Below are positions 41,892 through 50,414 of a stretch of DNA of 64,000 nt, one piece after another; within the stretch, counting starts at the first letter, position 1; every line of letters starts with the position of its first letter. Source of the stretch: Streptomyces roseirectus (GTDB lineage: Bacteria; Actinomycetota; Actinomycetes; Streptomycetales; Streptomycetaceae); contig NZ_CP060828.1 of assembly GCF_014489635.1 (NCBI RefSeq), positions 6,408,001 through 6,472,000 of the forward strand, given 5' to 3'. The translations under genes and the position numbers were made by a program. Under the pieces are notes generated by a model. The model made no database searches. It saw only the letters and a program-made list of their open reading frames with translations, and was not told the origin of the DNA.

Positions 41892-41925
41892 GGGGTATTA
41901 CGGGTACTACGGGTACTACGGGTGA
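41892..41925. repeat. GGTACTACG repeat array after the TerB-like gene
   Basis: Four tandem nonamers ggtattacg, ggtactacg, ggtactacg, ggtgacgtg between two convergent genes. Same element as at 15.05 kb. Confidence 0.8.
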
Positions 41926-41929
41926 CGTG

Positions 41930-42868
41930 TCAGGGCAGGGTGCTCTGGTACGTCTCGTCCTCGTTCGAGTCGTAGACCAGGGTCCCTCTTGAGTCGTAGC
42001 CCTTGAGGTGGGGGGCCCGGGTCGTCTGGCGGAGCAGGGTGCCGGTCGCCACGTACCAGCCGTGGTCCAGCGTCGCCTCGACGGGGGCGGAGCCGCCGTA
42101 CTCGGCCGTCACCCGGGTGACGCCGGGGGTGAGTGTGCCGATGACGCCCCAGCGGAACGGGAGTTTCCAGCGGCCCCGGTCCAGGAACGACTGCTGGTAG
42201 AGGCGGCCGGCGTTGGGGTCGGGGGTCAGCGGGTGGGACGTCTCCTCGGGGCCGCCGCTGCTCGCGTTGACGCCCCGGGCCTCGCCGTCGCGGAGTGTGC
42301 AGATCAGGCGGGCCGGGCGGGGGGCGTCCCGGACGGCGACCACGAAGACGCCGTCGCCGGGGACGTTGGAGTCGCCGGTGCTCCGCATCGCCAGGAGGAT
42401 GCGGTACTCGGCGGGGGAGCCCAGGCCCTCGTCGCCGGGCGGGCCTGCGCCCTGGCGGTCGAACGCGATGCACTTGCGCAGGCCGTCGGCGGCCTCGGTG
42501 AAGGTGATGCCGTCCAGGAGCTGGGCGTCGGTCGCGGGGCGTGCGGGGGTGTCGGCGGGGGTGGGGCTTGGTGTTCGGCTTGGGCTGGTGTTGTTGGTTG
42601 GTTCCACCACTGCGGTGTCGATGCCTTGGCGGGCCTTCACGAGGAACAGGCCCACCGGGGCTGCGCTCAATGCCACCAGTACGGCTCCGGCTACCGCCAG
42701 GCGTCGCCTTCGCTCGGCCCGGCCGCGTCGTCTGATCGCCGGGTACGGGATTTGGGGGGGCTGGATGGCGTAGGCGTTCTCCGCGAGCAATTCCCTTACC
42801 CAGTCCTCGGTTTCGGTGTCCCCGAGGTGTGCGTTCGGGCCCGTGTGGCCGTTCTGCTCACCACGCAT
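41930..42868 (-). CDS. Membrane-anchored partner of the SigE-type sigma factor
   Basis: 312 residues: a cytoplasmic N-terminus of about 65 residues (TEDWVRELLAENAYAIQPPQ), a basic flank (RRRGRAERRRRL), one membrane helix (AVAGAVLVALSAAPVGLFLV), a Thr/Pro-rich stretch and an extracytoplasmic domain of unknown fold. The layout and the overlap with an ECF sigma gene suggest an anti-sigma-like regulator, but no anti-sigma zinc motif is present. ATG 42868 lies inside the sigma gene's end and follows AAAGGA; the frame stays open far upstream through low-complexity DNA and should not be extended. Confidence 0.75.
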   Translation of the reverse strand: MRGEQNGHTGPNAHLGDTETEDWVRELLAENAYAIQPPQIPYPAIRRRGRAERRRRLAVAGAVLVALSAAPVGLFLVKARQGIDTAVVEPTNNTSPSRTPSPTPADTPARPATDAQLLDGITFTEAADGLRKCIAFDRQGAGPPGDEGLGSPAEYRILLAMRSTGDSNVPGDGVFVVAVRDAPRPARLICTLRDGEARGVNASSGGPEETSHPLTPDPNAGRLYQQSFLDRGRWKLPFRWGVIGTLTPGVTRVTAEYGGSAPVEATLDHGWYVATGTLLRQTTRAPHLKGYDSRGTLVYDSNEDETYQSTLP

Positions 42869-43937
42869 GGTGGGGTCCTTTCTGGATCGCGGGGGTGAGG
42901 GGGGAACGGGGGGTGAGGGGGCTGAGGGGGGACTGGGAGGAGGAAGGGGTCGGGGGAGTTGAGGTGGGTGAGGGGTGGGCGGGGTTGTGGTGGTCAAAAG
43001 CGTGGGCAATTGCCGGGGGAGGGGGAGGGGGAGGGGGAGGTGGGGGAGCGGACGGCGTCTCCGGACCGCCGGCGCGGGCCGCAAGGTGAGTTGGTGGTGT
43101 GCCGGTGTGGGTGGGGTGGGTGGTGGCGTGTGTTGGTGGCTTGGTGGTGTTGGTGAGGTGGGGCGCAACGGGCGTTGGTGGTGTGGCGGTGTTGGTGGGG
43201 CAGGGCGGAGCGGGTGTGGGCTCGGGCGGACGTCGTGTCCCCGGCTTCCCCTCGCCCCCGTCCCCGTTCACCGAAACCGGCGTCTCCGTAGTGGAGTTCG
43301 CCGTCCCGACACCGGCCAGGGCCCTCGCCCCGAGGTCCCGTCCGGCCTCGCCGCCCACCTCGGCTCCCGCCCCGTCCCCCGCCTCGGCTCCCCCAGACCC
43401 GGACGCCCGGGCGGGCCCACCCCCGTGGGACCCACCCCGGGGCGTCCGGGTCAGCTCTGGATGTGTGCGCAGCTTTGCGAGGCCCTTGGATGCCTGGCTC
43501 TTGACGGTTCCGATCGAGCAGCCCAGTACCTCGGCGACCTCGGCCTCGGACAGGTCCTCCCAGTAGCGCAGGACGACCACCGCCCGCTGGCGGGGCGGGA
43601 GTTCGGCGAGCGCGGAGAGGAGTGCGCCGCGTTCGTCGATGTGGTGGTGGGGGTCGGCGGTGGACGGCGTGTCCGGCGGCGCGGACGTCAGCGCCTCCCG
43701 TACCCGGCGCTTGCGGAAGCGGTCGCTGTTGCAGGTGACGAGCATGCGCCGGACGTACGCCTCGGGGCTGTCCGAGCGGGAGACGCGGCGCCAGGAGCGG
43801 TACGCCTTGGCGAGGGCGGTCTGCGTGAGGTCTTCCGCGTGGTGCGCGTCCCCCGTCAGCAGGTACGCCGTTCGCACCAGCCGCGACCACCGCGCCCGGA
43901 CGAACTCCTGGAACTGCTCTTCCAGCTCGTCACGCAT
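42858..43937 (-). CDS. SigE-family ECF sigma factor with long low-complexity C-terminus
   Basis: Residues 1-162 are a complete SigE-family ECF sigma factor: sigma2 region (FVRARWSRLVRTAYLLTGD, EDLTQTALAKAYRSW) and sigma4 (LPPRQRAVVVLRYWEDLSEAEVAEVLGCSIGTVKSQASKGLAKLR). Typical members are 165-190 residues. This frame goes on for 197 more residues, first Gly/Ala-rich, then Thr/Pro-rich (PPTPVAPHLTNTTKPPTHAT) with a run of Pro (12 in a row), overlapping the partner gene by 11 bp. The tail could be a genuine disordered extension or the result of a lost stop codon or frameshift. ATG 43937. Confidence 0.82.
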   Translation of the reverse strand: MRDELEEQFQEFVRARWSRLVRTAYLLTGDAHHAEDLTQTALAKAYRSWRRVSRSDSPEAYVRRMLVTCNSDRFRKRRVREALTSAPPDTPSTADPHHHIDERGALLSALAELPPRQRAVVVLRYWEDLSEAEVAEVLGCSIGTVKSQASKGLAKLRTHPELTRTPRGGSHGGGPARASGSGGAEAGDGAGAEVGGEAGRDLGARALAGVGTANSTTETPVSVNGDGGEGKPGTRRPPEPTPAPPCPTNTATPPTPVAPHLTNTTKPPTHATTHPTHTGTPPTHLAARAGGPETPSAPPPPPPPPPPPAIAHAFDHHNPAHPSPTSTPPTPSSSQSPLSPLTPRSPLTPAIQKGPHHAW

Positions 43938-44008
43938 CAGGTACCCCTCCTCGCCCTCCAGACCGCGAACGGCGTGAATTCGGTTGCCCCGGTGAGCAGA
44001 ATGGTCGG

Positions 44009-44437
44009 ATGGAGACCTGGGAGAGGACCGAACCCGGCGTGCTGGAGCTGCCGTCGGGACGCCGGATACGCGGACGAGGCTTGCGCGACCCCGCGCCTGA
44101 GACGCCGCCCGCGTACGGCGTCTACCTCCTCGGCAGCCCGCCCCCGGCCTTCGGCTGGCCCTCCCGCTGGCTCCACTGGCCCGACTTCCGCCTCCCGAAG
44201 GACAGGCGGGACGCCCGCGACGCCCTCACGGAGGCATGGCACCGGTCCACGGAGGAACGCGTCGAACTGGCCTGCGGCGGCGGCCGGGGCCGCACCGGCA
44301 CCGCCCTCGCCTGCCTCGCCGTCCTCGACGGCGTCCCCCCGTCCGAGGCCGTCGCCTACGTACGCCGCCACTACCACCGCCGGGCCGTGGAAACCCCCTG
44401 GCAGGCGAGGTACGTGCGCCGGTTCGGCGACACGTAG
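44009..44437 (+). CDS. Protein-tyrosine-phosphatase-like protein
   Basis: 142 residues with the Cx5R phosphatase loop in ACGGGRGRTGTALACLAVLDG and a preceding WPDFRLPKD region that can serve as the general-acid loop (Asp). This matches small actinobacterial protein-tyrosine/dual-specificity phosphatases. ATG 44009, 71 bp from the divergent sigma gene. Substrate unknown. Confidence 0.82.
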   Translation: METWERTEPGVLELPSGRRIRGRGLRDPAPETPPAYGVYLLGSPPPAFGWPSRWLHWPDFRLPKDRRDARDALTEAWHRSTEERVELACGGGRGRTGTALACLAVLDGVPPSEAVAYVRRHYHRRAVETPWQARYVRRFGDT

Positions 44438-44720
44438 CGCGCGCCGCGACACGTAGCGCGCCGCTCACCGGCGAGGAGCTGCCCTCTACGCCGCCGCCCA
44501 CTGCTAAGAGCCGCCCCTGCACCACCGCCCACCGGTGGCGTCCCGACCAGTGGTGTAGCCGCTCGGCCGTCGCGGCTTCGCAGGTCGTGGCCGAGTTCCC
44601 CCCATCGGCGAGGAGCCGCCCCCGACTCCGCCAAGCCCCTACGCCGCCCCCCCCACCGGCGAAGAGCCCCCCTGCACCACCACCCATCGGCGAGGAGCCG
44701 CCCCCGCCCCCGCCAATCCC
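44438..44720. repeat. Intergenic region with degenerate repeats
   Basis: cacgtagcgcgc occurs twice at the phosphatase stop (44430-44460), and a ccatcggcgaggagccgcccc-type unit appears near 44465, 44598, 44661 and 44685 with gcaccaccacccat variants. No gene is supported; it separates two convergent genes. Confidence 0.6.
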
Positions 44721-45962
44721 CTACGCCGCCTCCACGAACCTCCTCCCCCGCCGCACCCCCCTCAACAGCAACGGACTCGCCAGCAAGATCACCCCCGCCA
44801 CCCCCAGTGCCGTCCGAGTCCCGGCCACCCCCGCGACCACTCCCCAGAACGCGGTGAGCCCGGCGATGCCCGCCTTCGTGCTCACCGACCAGGCCGACAG
44901 CACCCGGGTCACCCGGTCCGCCGGGGTCCACTCCAGCCGGACCGTCGCCAGCACCGTGTTGTACGCCCCGGCGCAGGTGATCAGGCCCAGCTCGACCAGT
45001 ATGATGAGGACGAGCCCGGACGGCCCGGCGTGCACGAAGGCGAGGCCCACCGGCCAGCAGGCCCGCAGTGTGCCGAACCACAGCAGCAGCCGGCGCCGCC
45101 CGAAGCGGGGGACGAGGCGCCGGGCGAGCCGGGAGCCGACCAGACCCCCGATGCACGGCACGGCGAACGCCATCGCGTACTGCCAGGGCGGGAACCCCAG
45201 CTCGCCGAGCATGAGGACGGCCAGCAGCGGCGCCCCGGCCATGATCAGCCCGTTGACGAGCGCCGCGTTGAGGAGGAGGGCCCGCAGGACGGGGTGGGCG
45301 AGGACGTACCGCCAGCCCTCCACCAGCTCACCCCAGCCCGGCGCGGGCGCCTTCGCGGGCTGCGGCTCCCGCCCCCTGACCCGGGCCAGCCCCAGCGCCG
45401 AGAGCAGGAAACTCACGGCGTTCCCGACGACCGTGACGACCGGCCCGACGACCCCGATCGCGGCGCCGCCGAGCGGCGGACCCAGCATCGTCGCCGTCCA
45501 CATCGTCGACTCGAAGCGCGCGTTGGCCGTCAGCAACTGGTCCTTGGGGACGAGCCACTTGAGGTAGGCGCCGCTCGCGGAGGTGAACGTGATGTCGGCG
45601 GCGGCCACGATCACGGAGACGACCAGCAGCTGGCCGAGCCCGAGCACCCCGAACGCGTACGCGAGCGGCACGCTCAGCAGCGCCGCGCACCGCACGAGGT
45701 CCGTCGCCACCATCACGGGCCGCTTGCGCCGGAACTCCACCCACGGCCCCAGCGGCACCGCCGCCAGCGCCCCCACGGCGGGCCCGACGGCCGCGAGCGC
45801 GGAGACCTGCGCGGGCCCCGCGTCCAGCACCAGCACCGCGATCATCGGAAACGCGTCGAACGCCAGCCACGTCCCGAACACACTGACCGCGTACGCCCCC
45901 CACAGCCACCGGAAGTCCCGACCCGTCAACGCCCCTGCCTTCCGATGCGAGAATGAACCCAT
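44721..45962 (-). CDS. MFS transporter (enterobactin/macrolide exporter-like)
   Basis: 413 residues, about 12 membrane helices, e.g. WLWGAYAVSVFGTWLAFDAFP, QVSALAAVGPAVGALAAVPLG (with the cytoplasmic EFRRKRPVMV loop of the MFS signature), QLLVVSVIVAAADITFTSASGAYL, and VLIILVELGLITCAGAYNTVLA. It belongs to the MFS_3 type of exporters; substrate unknown. ATG 45962 on the minus strand shares two bases with recO's ATG on the plus strand (CATG), so both starts compete for the same DNA. The frame is open further upstream inside recO. Confidence 0.85.
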   Translation of the reverse strand: MGSFSHRKAGALTGRDFRWLWGAYAVSVFGTWLAFDAFPMIAVLVLDAGPAQVSALAAVGPAVGALAAVPLGPWVEFRRKRPVMVATDLVRCAALLSVPLAYAFGVLGLGQLLVVSVIVAAADITFTSASGAYLKWLVPKDQLLTANARFESTMWTATMLGPPLGGAAIGVVGPVVTVVGNAVSFLLSALGLARVRGREPQPAKAPAPGWGELVEGWRYVLAHPVLRALLLNAALVNGLIMAGAPLLAVLMLGELGFPPWQYAMAFAVPCIGGLVGSRLARRLVPRFGRRRLLLWFGTLRACWPVGLAFVHAGPSGLVLIILVELGLITCAGAYNTVLATVRLEWTPADRVTRVLSAWSVSTKAGIAGLTAFWGVVAGVAGTRTALGVAGVILLASPLLLRGVRRGRRFVEAA

Positions 45963-46710
45963 GAGCCTGTTCCGCGACGACGGCATCGTCCTGCGCACCC
46001 AGAAGCTGGGTGAAGCGGACAGGATCATCACTCTGCTCACACGCGGCCATGGCAGGGTACGTGCCGTCGCGCGCGGCGTGCGGCGGACGAAGTCGAAGTT
46101 CGGGGCACGCCTCGAACCGTTCTCGCACGTCGATGTGCAGTTCTTCACCCGGGGGAGCGAACTGGTCGGCCGGGGGCTCCCGTTGTGTACGCAGAGTGAG
46201 ACGATCGCGCCGTACGGTGGCGGCATCGTGAGCGACTACGCGCGGTACACCGCCGGGACGGCCATGCTGGAGACGGCCGAACGGTTCACGGACCACGAGG
46301 GGGAGCCGGCGGTGCAGCAGTACCTGCTGCTGGTGGGCGCGCTCAGGACGCTCGCGCGCGGCGAACACGCCCCCCACCTCGTCCTGGACGCGTTCCTGCT
46401 GCGCTCCCTCGCCGTCAACGGCTACGCCCCCAGCTTCGGCGACTGCGCCAAGTGCGGACTGCCCGGCCCCAACCGCTTCTTCTCCGTCGCCTCCGGCGGC
46501 TCCATCTGCGTCGACTGCCGCGTCCCCGGCAGCGTCGTACCCTCGCCGCAGACCCTGGTCCTCCTGGGCGCGCTGCTCACGGGAGACTGGGAGACGGCGG
46601 ACGGCGCGGAGGGGCGGCACGTCCGCGAGGGCAGCGGACTGGTGTCCGCGTACCTGCACTGGCACCTGGAGCGCGGGCTGCGCTCGCTCAGGTACGTCGA
46701 GAAAAGCTAG
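45961..46710 (+). CDS. recO: DNA repair protein RecO
   Basis: RecO anneals ssDNA with RecR and loads RecA at gaps. 249 residues: N-terminal OB fold ([28 protein letters not shown]), helical domain, and the zinc site CAKCGLPG ... CVDC. ATG 45961, no clear ribosome site; the position is fixed by similarity. The C-terminus RYVEKS is followed by two further in-frame copies of the same 7-codon unit beyond the TAG (see repeat). Followed by uppS. Confidence 0.95.
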   Translation: MSLFRDDGIVLRTQKLGEADRIITLLTRGHGRVRAVARGVRRTKSKFGARLEPFSHVDVQFFTRGSELVGRGLPLCTQSETIAPYGGGIVSDYARYTAGTAMLETAERFTDHEGEPAVQQYLLLVGALRTLARGEHAPHLVLDAFLLRSLAVNGYAPSFGDCAKCGLPGPNRFFSVASGGSICVDCRVPGSVVPSPQTLVLLGALLTGDWETADGAEGRHVREGSGLVSAYLHWHLERGLRSLRYVEKS

Positions 46711-46753
46711 CGGTACCCCGAGAAGAGCCAGCGGTACCCAGAGAAGAGCTAGA
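46691..46753 (+). repeat. 21-bp triplication of the recO 3' end
   Basis: ggtacgtcgagaaaagctagc (46691), ggtaccccgagaagagccagc (46712) and ggtacccagagaagagctaga (46733). In the recO frame they read RYVEKS-stop, [13 protein letters not shown]-stop, so the original gene may have ended two units later and been shortened by a CAG to TAG change, or the tail was duplicated beyond the stop. Confidence 0.85.
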
Positions 46754-46769
46754 GGGAGACGAGAAGGAC

Positions 46770-47648
46770 ATGGTCGTACGCGGGATCCTGGGGCGTCAGC
46801 GGCGCGAGTACCGGACGCCGGAGCCGCACCCCTCCGGCGCGCGCCCCCCGAAACTCCCCGGCGAGCTGGTGCCGAACCACGTGGCGATCGTCATGGACGG
46901 CAACGGCCGCTGGGCCAAGGAGCGCGGGCTGCCCCGCACGGAGGGCCACAAGGTCGGCGCCGAGCAGGTCCTCGACGTCCTCCAGGGCGCCGTCGAGATG
47001 GGCGTGGGCAGCATCTCGCTGTACGCCTTCTCCACCGAGAACTGGAAGCGCTCGCCCGACGAGGTCCGCTTCCTCATGAACTTCAACCGCGACTTCATCC
47101 GCAAGAGCCGTGACCAGCTCGACGCGCTCGGCATCCGCGTGCGCTGGGTGGGCCGGATGCCCAAGCTGTGGAAGTCCGTCGCGCAGGAGCTCCAGATCGC
47201 CCAGGAGCAGACGAAGGACAACGACAGGCTGACCCTCTACTTCTGCATGAACTACGGCGGCCGCGCCGAGATCGCCGACGCGGCGAAGGCCCTCGCCGAG
47301 GACGTGAAGGCGGGCCGGCTCGACCCGTCCAAGGTCAGCGAGAAGACCCTCGCGAAGTACCTGTACTACCCGGACATGCCGGACGTCGACCTCTTCCTGC
47401 GGCCCAGCGGCGAGCAGCGCACCTCCAACTACCTGATCTGGCAGAGCGCTTACGCCGAGATGGTCTTCCAGGACGTCCTGTGGCCCGACTTCGACCGCCG
47501 TGACCTGTGGCGCGCCTGCGTCGAGTTCGCCTCCCGCGACCGGCGCTTCGGCGGGGCGGTCCCGAACGAGAAGCTGCTGGAGATGGAGGCGGCGATGAAG
47601 GGCCGTCCCGCCGAATCCGCCGAGCCCACCGACTCGGCCACTTCGTAG
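46770..47648 (+). CDS. uppS: Isoprenyl transferase / undecaprenyl diphosphate synthase
   Basis: Cis-prenyltransferase making the undecaprenyl carrier for peptidoglycan. 292 residues: pyrophosphate site [21 protein letters not shown] with the catalytic Asp, [22 protein letters not shown], and the C-terminal [23 protein letters not shown] 46770 has AGAAGG only two bases before it and GAGGG further up. It follows recO by 59 bp, partly the recO tail repeats; the pair is conserved in actinobacteria. Confidence 0.95.
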   Translation: MVVRGILGRQRREYRTPEPHPSGARPPKLPGELVPNHVAIVMDGNGRWAKERGLPRTEGHKVGAEQVLDVLQGAVEMGVGSISLYAFSTENWKRSPDEVRFLMNFNRDFIRKSRDQLDALGIRVRWVGRMPKLWKSVAQELQIAQEQTKDNDRLTLYFCMNYGGRAEIADAAKALAEDVKAGRLDPSKVSEKTLAKYLYYPDMPDVDLFLRPSGEQRTSNYLIWQSAYAEMVFQDVLWPDFDRRDLWRACVEFASRDRRFGGAVPNEKLLEMEAAMKGRPAESAEPTDSATS

Positions 47649-47658
47649 CCACCCGGAC

Positions 47659-47690
47659 TTCACCCGACCGGTGGACGGGGGTCACGGACT
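47659..47690 (+). promoter_or_regulatory. Candidate PHO box upstream of the secreted phosphatase
   Basis: Units of 11 bp beginning ttcacccgac (47659), ggtggacggg (47670) and gtcacggact (47681). The first and third resemble the streptomycete PhoP direct-repeat unit (consensus GTTCACCCGGC). The middle unit is poor, so this is a weak candidate. Confidence 0.35.
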
Positions 47691-47707
47691 TCACGGACGA
47701 TCCGCCC

Positions 47708-49048
47708 ATGAAGTCCGTAACCCCTTCCGTCGCGGCCCTGTGCGCCCTGCTGGCCGTCGCCGCCCCCGCCGCCCACGCGGACGGCCGGCAGCCCGCGCAC
47801 ATCGACAGCTACGGCACCAAGGCGCCCTATGCGCCGGAGCAGAACCCGGCCTCCTACTCCAAGGCCCCCGCCGGGTTCGTCCCCGTCTTCACCGAGAACG
47901 TCTCCCGCCACGGCTCCCGCGCCGCCTCCGACAGCGAGGACGGCGACCTGGTCCTCGGGCTGTGGAACCGGGCGTCCGCCGCTGGCCAACTCACCCGCAA
48001 GGGCGAGGAGTTCGGGCCCAAGGTGCGGGCGCTGCTCGCCGCGATGGACAAGGTCGGGTACGGCAACCTCAGCGGCCGGGGCCGCGCGGAGATGCGCGCC
48101 ACCGCCGACCGCATGGCCGCCCGCGTCCCCTCCCTGTTCGCCGCCGTCGCCGCCAAGGGCGAGAAGATCGACGTCGTCAGCTCCGGGCAGGGCCGCGCGG
48201 TCGACAGCGCGAACGAGTACGCCGGTGAACTCGCCGTGAAGGACCCGGCGTTGAAGCCGCTCATCGGCGTGACCCGCACCGACAAGGACCTCCTGTACTT
48301 CCACAAGTCGGCCGGCGGCAAGGCGTACCAGGGGTACCTGGCGAACGACCAGCGCCTCGCGGCGACGCTGAAGTCCATCACCGACCAGCCGAGGACCCAG
48401 CGGGCCGCGAACAGCGTCCTGCGGAAGATCTTCAAGCAGAGCTTCATCGACGGCATGCAGGCCGAGGATCGGGTCGCCGCCGCCGAAGCCGTCTACAACC
48501 TCTACGCCATCGCCCCCGCGATGATCCAGGAAAGCCCCGGCGGAAAGGGCTGGGGGCTCGACCGCTTCATCTCCCGCACCGACGCCGCCTGGTTCGGATA
48601 TCTCGGGGACGCCGAGGACTTCTACGAGAAGGGCCCCGGTTTCGCGGACTCCGACATCACCTACAAAATGGCCGGCGTGCTCCTGGACGACTTCTTCAAG
48701 CAGGTGGAGGCCAAGAAGTCCGGCACCTCCTCCCTGGGCGCCGAACTCCGTTTCACCCACGCCGAGGAGATCATCCCCCTGGCCGCCCTGATGGGCCTGC
48801 CGGGCAGCACGAAACCGGCGACTCCGGGCGAAACCTACACCTACGCCAACAACCCCTGGCGCGGCGCCGCCGTGTCCCCCCTGGGCGCCAACATCCAGTG
48901 GGACGTATACCAGAAGGGCACCCGCTATCTCGTCCGGATGCTCTACAACGAGAAAGAGGTGCCCTTCAAAGCGGAATGCGAGCCGGTCGCGAAGAACAGC
49001 ACGTTCTACGACTTCACGGAATTGCGGCGCTGCTTCAAGCGGGGCTAA
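47708..49048 (+). CDS. Secreted histidine acid phosphatase
   Basis: 446 residues: signal peptide (to AAHAD, about residue 24) and a histidine-phosphatase fold with the RHG motif in VSRHGSRAA, the distal catalytic pair in FTHAEEIIPLAAL, and lobes typical of the acid phosphatase / inositol polyphosphate phosphatase branch. Expected to release phosphate from organic esters outside the cell. ATG 47708; the frame continues upstream into uppS without a signal-like segment. A candidate PHO box lies 18 bp upstream. Its stop overlaps the convergent zur stop by four bases. Confidence 0.85.
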   Translation: MKSVTPSVAALCALLAVAAPAAHADGRQPAHIDSYGTKAPYAPEQNPASYSKAPAGFVPVFTENVSRHGSRAASDSEDGDLVLGLWNRASAAGQLTRKGEEFGPKVRALLAAMDKVGYGNLSGRGRAEMRATADRMAARVPSLFAAVAAKGEKIDVVSSGQGRAVDSANEYAGELAVKDPALKPLIGVTRTDKDLLYFHKSAGGKAYQGYLANDQRLAATLKSITDQPRTQRAANSVLRKIFKQSFIDGMQAEDRVAAAEAVYNLYAIAPAMIQESPGGKGWGLDRFISRTDAAWFGYLGDAEDFYEKGPGFADSDITYKMAGVLLDDFFKQVEAKKSGTSSLGAELRFTHAEEIIPLAALMGLPGSTKPATPGETYTYANNPWRGAAVSPLGANIQWDVYQKGTRYLVRMLYNEKEVPFKAECEPVAKNSTFYDFTELRRCFKRG

Positions 49049-49455
49049 TTCGTGGCGCAGTCCGCACAGGTGCCGAAGATCTCCACCGTGTGCGCGACAT
49101 TGACGTACCCGTGTTCCGCCGCGATCGCCTCGGCCCACTTCTCCACCGCCGGGCCCTCCACCTCGACCGCCTTGCCGCAGACGCGGCAGACGAGGTGGTG
49201 ATGGTGGTCGCCGGTGGAGCAGCGGCGGTACACCGACTCGCCGTCGGACGTGCGCAGGACGTCCACCTCACCGGCGTCCGCGAGGGTCTGGAGCGTGCGG
49301 TAGACGGTCGTGAGGCCCACCGAGTCGCCCTTGTGCTTGAGCATGTCGTGGAGTTCCTGGGCGCTGCGGAACTCGTCGACTTCGTCGAGCGCCGCAGCCA
49401 CCGCGGCACGCTGCCGGGTGGAGCGACCCTTCACGGGCGGTCCAGCGGTCGTCAC
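49045..49455 (-). CDS. zur: Zinc uptake regulator Zur (Fur family)
   Basis: 136-residue Fur-type repressor. DNA-binding domain: STRQRAAVAAALDEVDEFRSAQELHDML and VGLTTVYRTLQTL; regulatory zinc ligands in the HHHHLVCRVCGKAVE and terminal GTCADC segments (two CxxC pairs for the structural zinc). It precedes znuB/C/A in the reverse orientation order seen in streptomycetes (zur last of the set), and the znuA promoter carries Zur boxes. ATG 49455, 61 bp from znuB. Confidence 0.93.
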   Translation of the reverse strand: MTTAGPPVKGRSTRQRAAVAAALDEVDEFRSAQELHDMLKHKGDSVGLTTVYRTLQTLADAGEVDVLRTSDGESVYRRCSTGDHHHHLVCRVCGKAVEVEGPAVEKWAEAIAAEHGYVNVAHTVEIFGTCADCATN

Positions 49456-49516
49456 CGGTTGCCTCCAAACGTCTGAACACCTGCCGGGCCATTGTGCCAG
49501 CCCGGTAGGTGCCCGG

Positions 49517-50413
49517 TCAGACGCCGACTCCGTCGTCCGTCTTGCGGACGGCCGGAACAGCGCACTCCGCGGGGTCCCCGGCGGGGTGTTCGTGTGCGCG
49601 GGCGCGGCGCCTGGCGAGGGGTGCCGAGAGCGCCGTCAGCGCGATGAACGCGCCGATGGTCAGCAGCACGATCGTCGCGCCGGGCGGCACGTCCTGGTAG
49701 TACGAGGTGACCGTCCCGCCGATGGTGACGCTCACCCCGATCGCGACGGCGATGACGAACGTCGCCGCGAAACTCCGGCTGAGCTGCTGGGCCGCGGCCA
49801 CGGGGACCACCATCAGCGCGCTGACCAGCAGCAGCCCGACGACCCGCATGGCGACGGTGACGGTGACGGCCGCCGTCACCGCGGTGAGCAGGTTCAACGC
49901 CCGCACCGGCAGCCCCGTGACCCGCGCGAACTCCTCGTCCTGGCTGACCGCGAAGAGCTGCCGGCGCAGCCCCAGCGTGACGAGGACGACGAACGCGGCG
50001 AGGACGCAGATCGCGGTCACGTCGGACTGCGAGACGGTCGACAGCGAACCGAACAGGTACGACGTCAGGTTGGCGTTGGAGCCCGCCGGTGCGAGGTTGA
50101 TGAACATCACACCGCCCGCCATGCCGCCGTAGAAGAGCATCGCCAGCGCGATGTCGCCGCGCGTCTTGCCGTACCAGCGGATCAACTCCATGAGGACCGC
50201 GCCGAGCACGGACACCAGCGTCGCCATCCACACCGGCGACCAGGACAGCAGGAAGCCGAGACCGACGCCGGTCATCGCGACATGGCCGATTCCGTCCCCC
50301 ATGAGGGCCTGGCGGCGCTGGACGAGGTAGATGCCGACGGCGGGGGCGGTGATGCCGACGAGGACGGCGGCGATCAGGGCCCGCTGCATGAAGGCGTAGT
50401 CGAGGAAGTCCAT
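49517..50413 (-). CDS. znuB: Zinc ABC transporter permease ZnuB
   Basis: 298 residues, about eight membrane helices (RALIAAVLVGITAPAVGIYLV; GHVAMTGVGLGFLL; LLVSALMVVPVAAAQQL), of the ABC-3 metal-permease family. The QALMGDGIGHVAMTGVGLG loop is the coupling segment. Starts ATG 50413, one base after the znuC stop. C-terminal tail is hydrophilic with His. Part of znuACB-zur. Confidence 0.93.
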   Translation of the reverse strand: MDFLDYAFMQRALIAAVLVGITAPAVGIYLVQRRQALMGDGIGHVAMTGVGLGFLLSWSPVWMATLVSVLGAVLMELIRWYGKTRGDIALAMLFYGGMAGGVMFINLAPAGSNANLTSYLFGSLSTVSQSDVTAICVLAAFVVLVTLGLRRQLFAVSQDEEFARVTGLPVRALNLLTAVTAAVTVTVAMRVVGLLLVSALMVVPVAAAQQLSRSFAATFVIAVAIGVSVTIGGTVTSYYQDVPPGATIVLLTIGAFIALTALSAPLARRRARAHEHPAGDPAECAVPAVRKTDDGVGV

Positions 50414-50414
50414 G

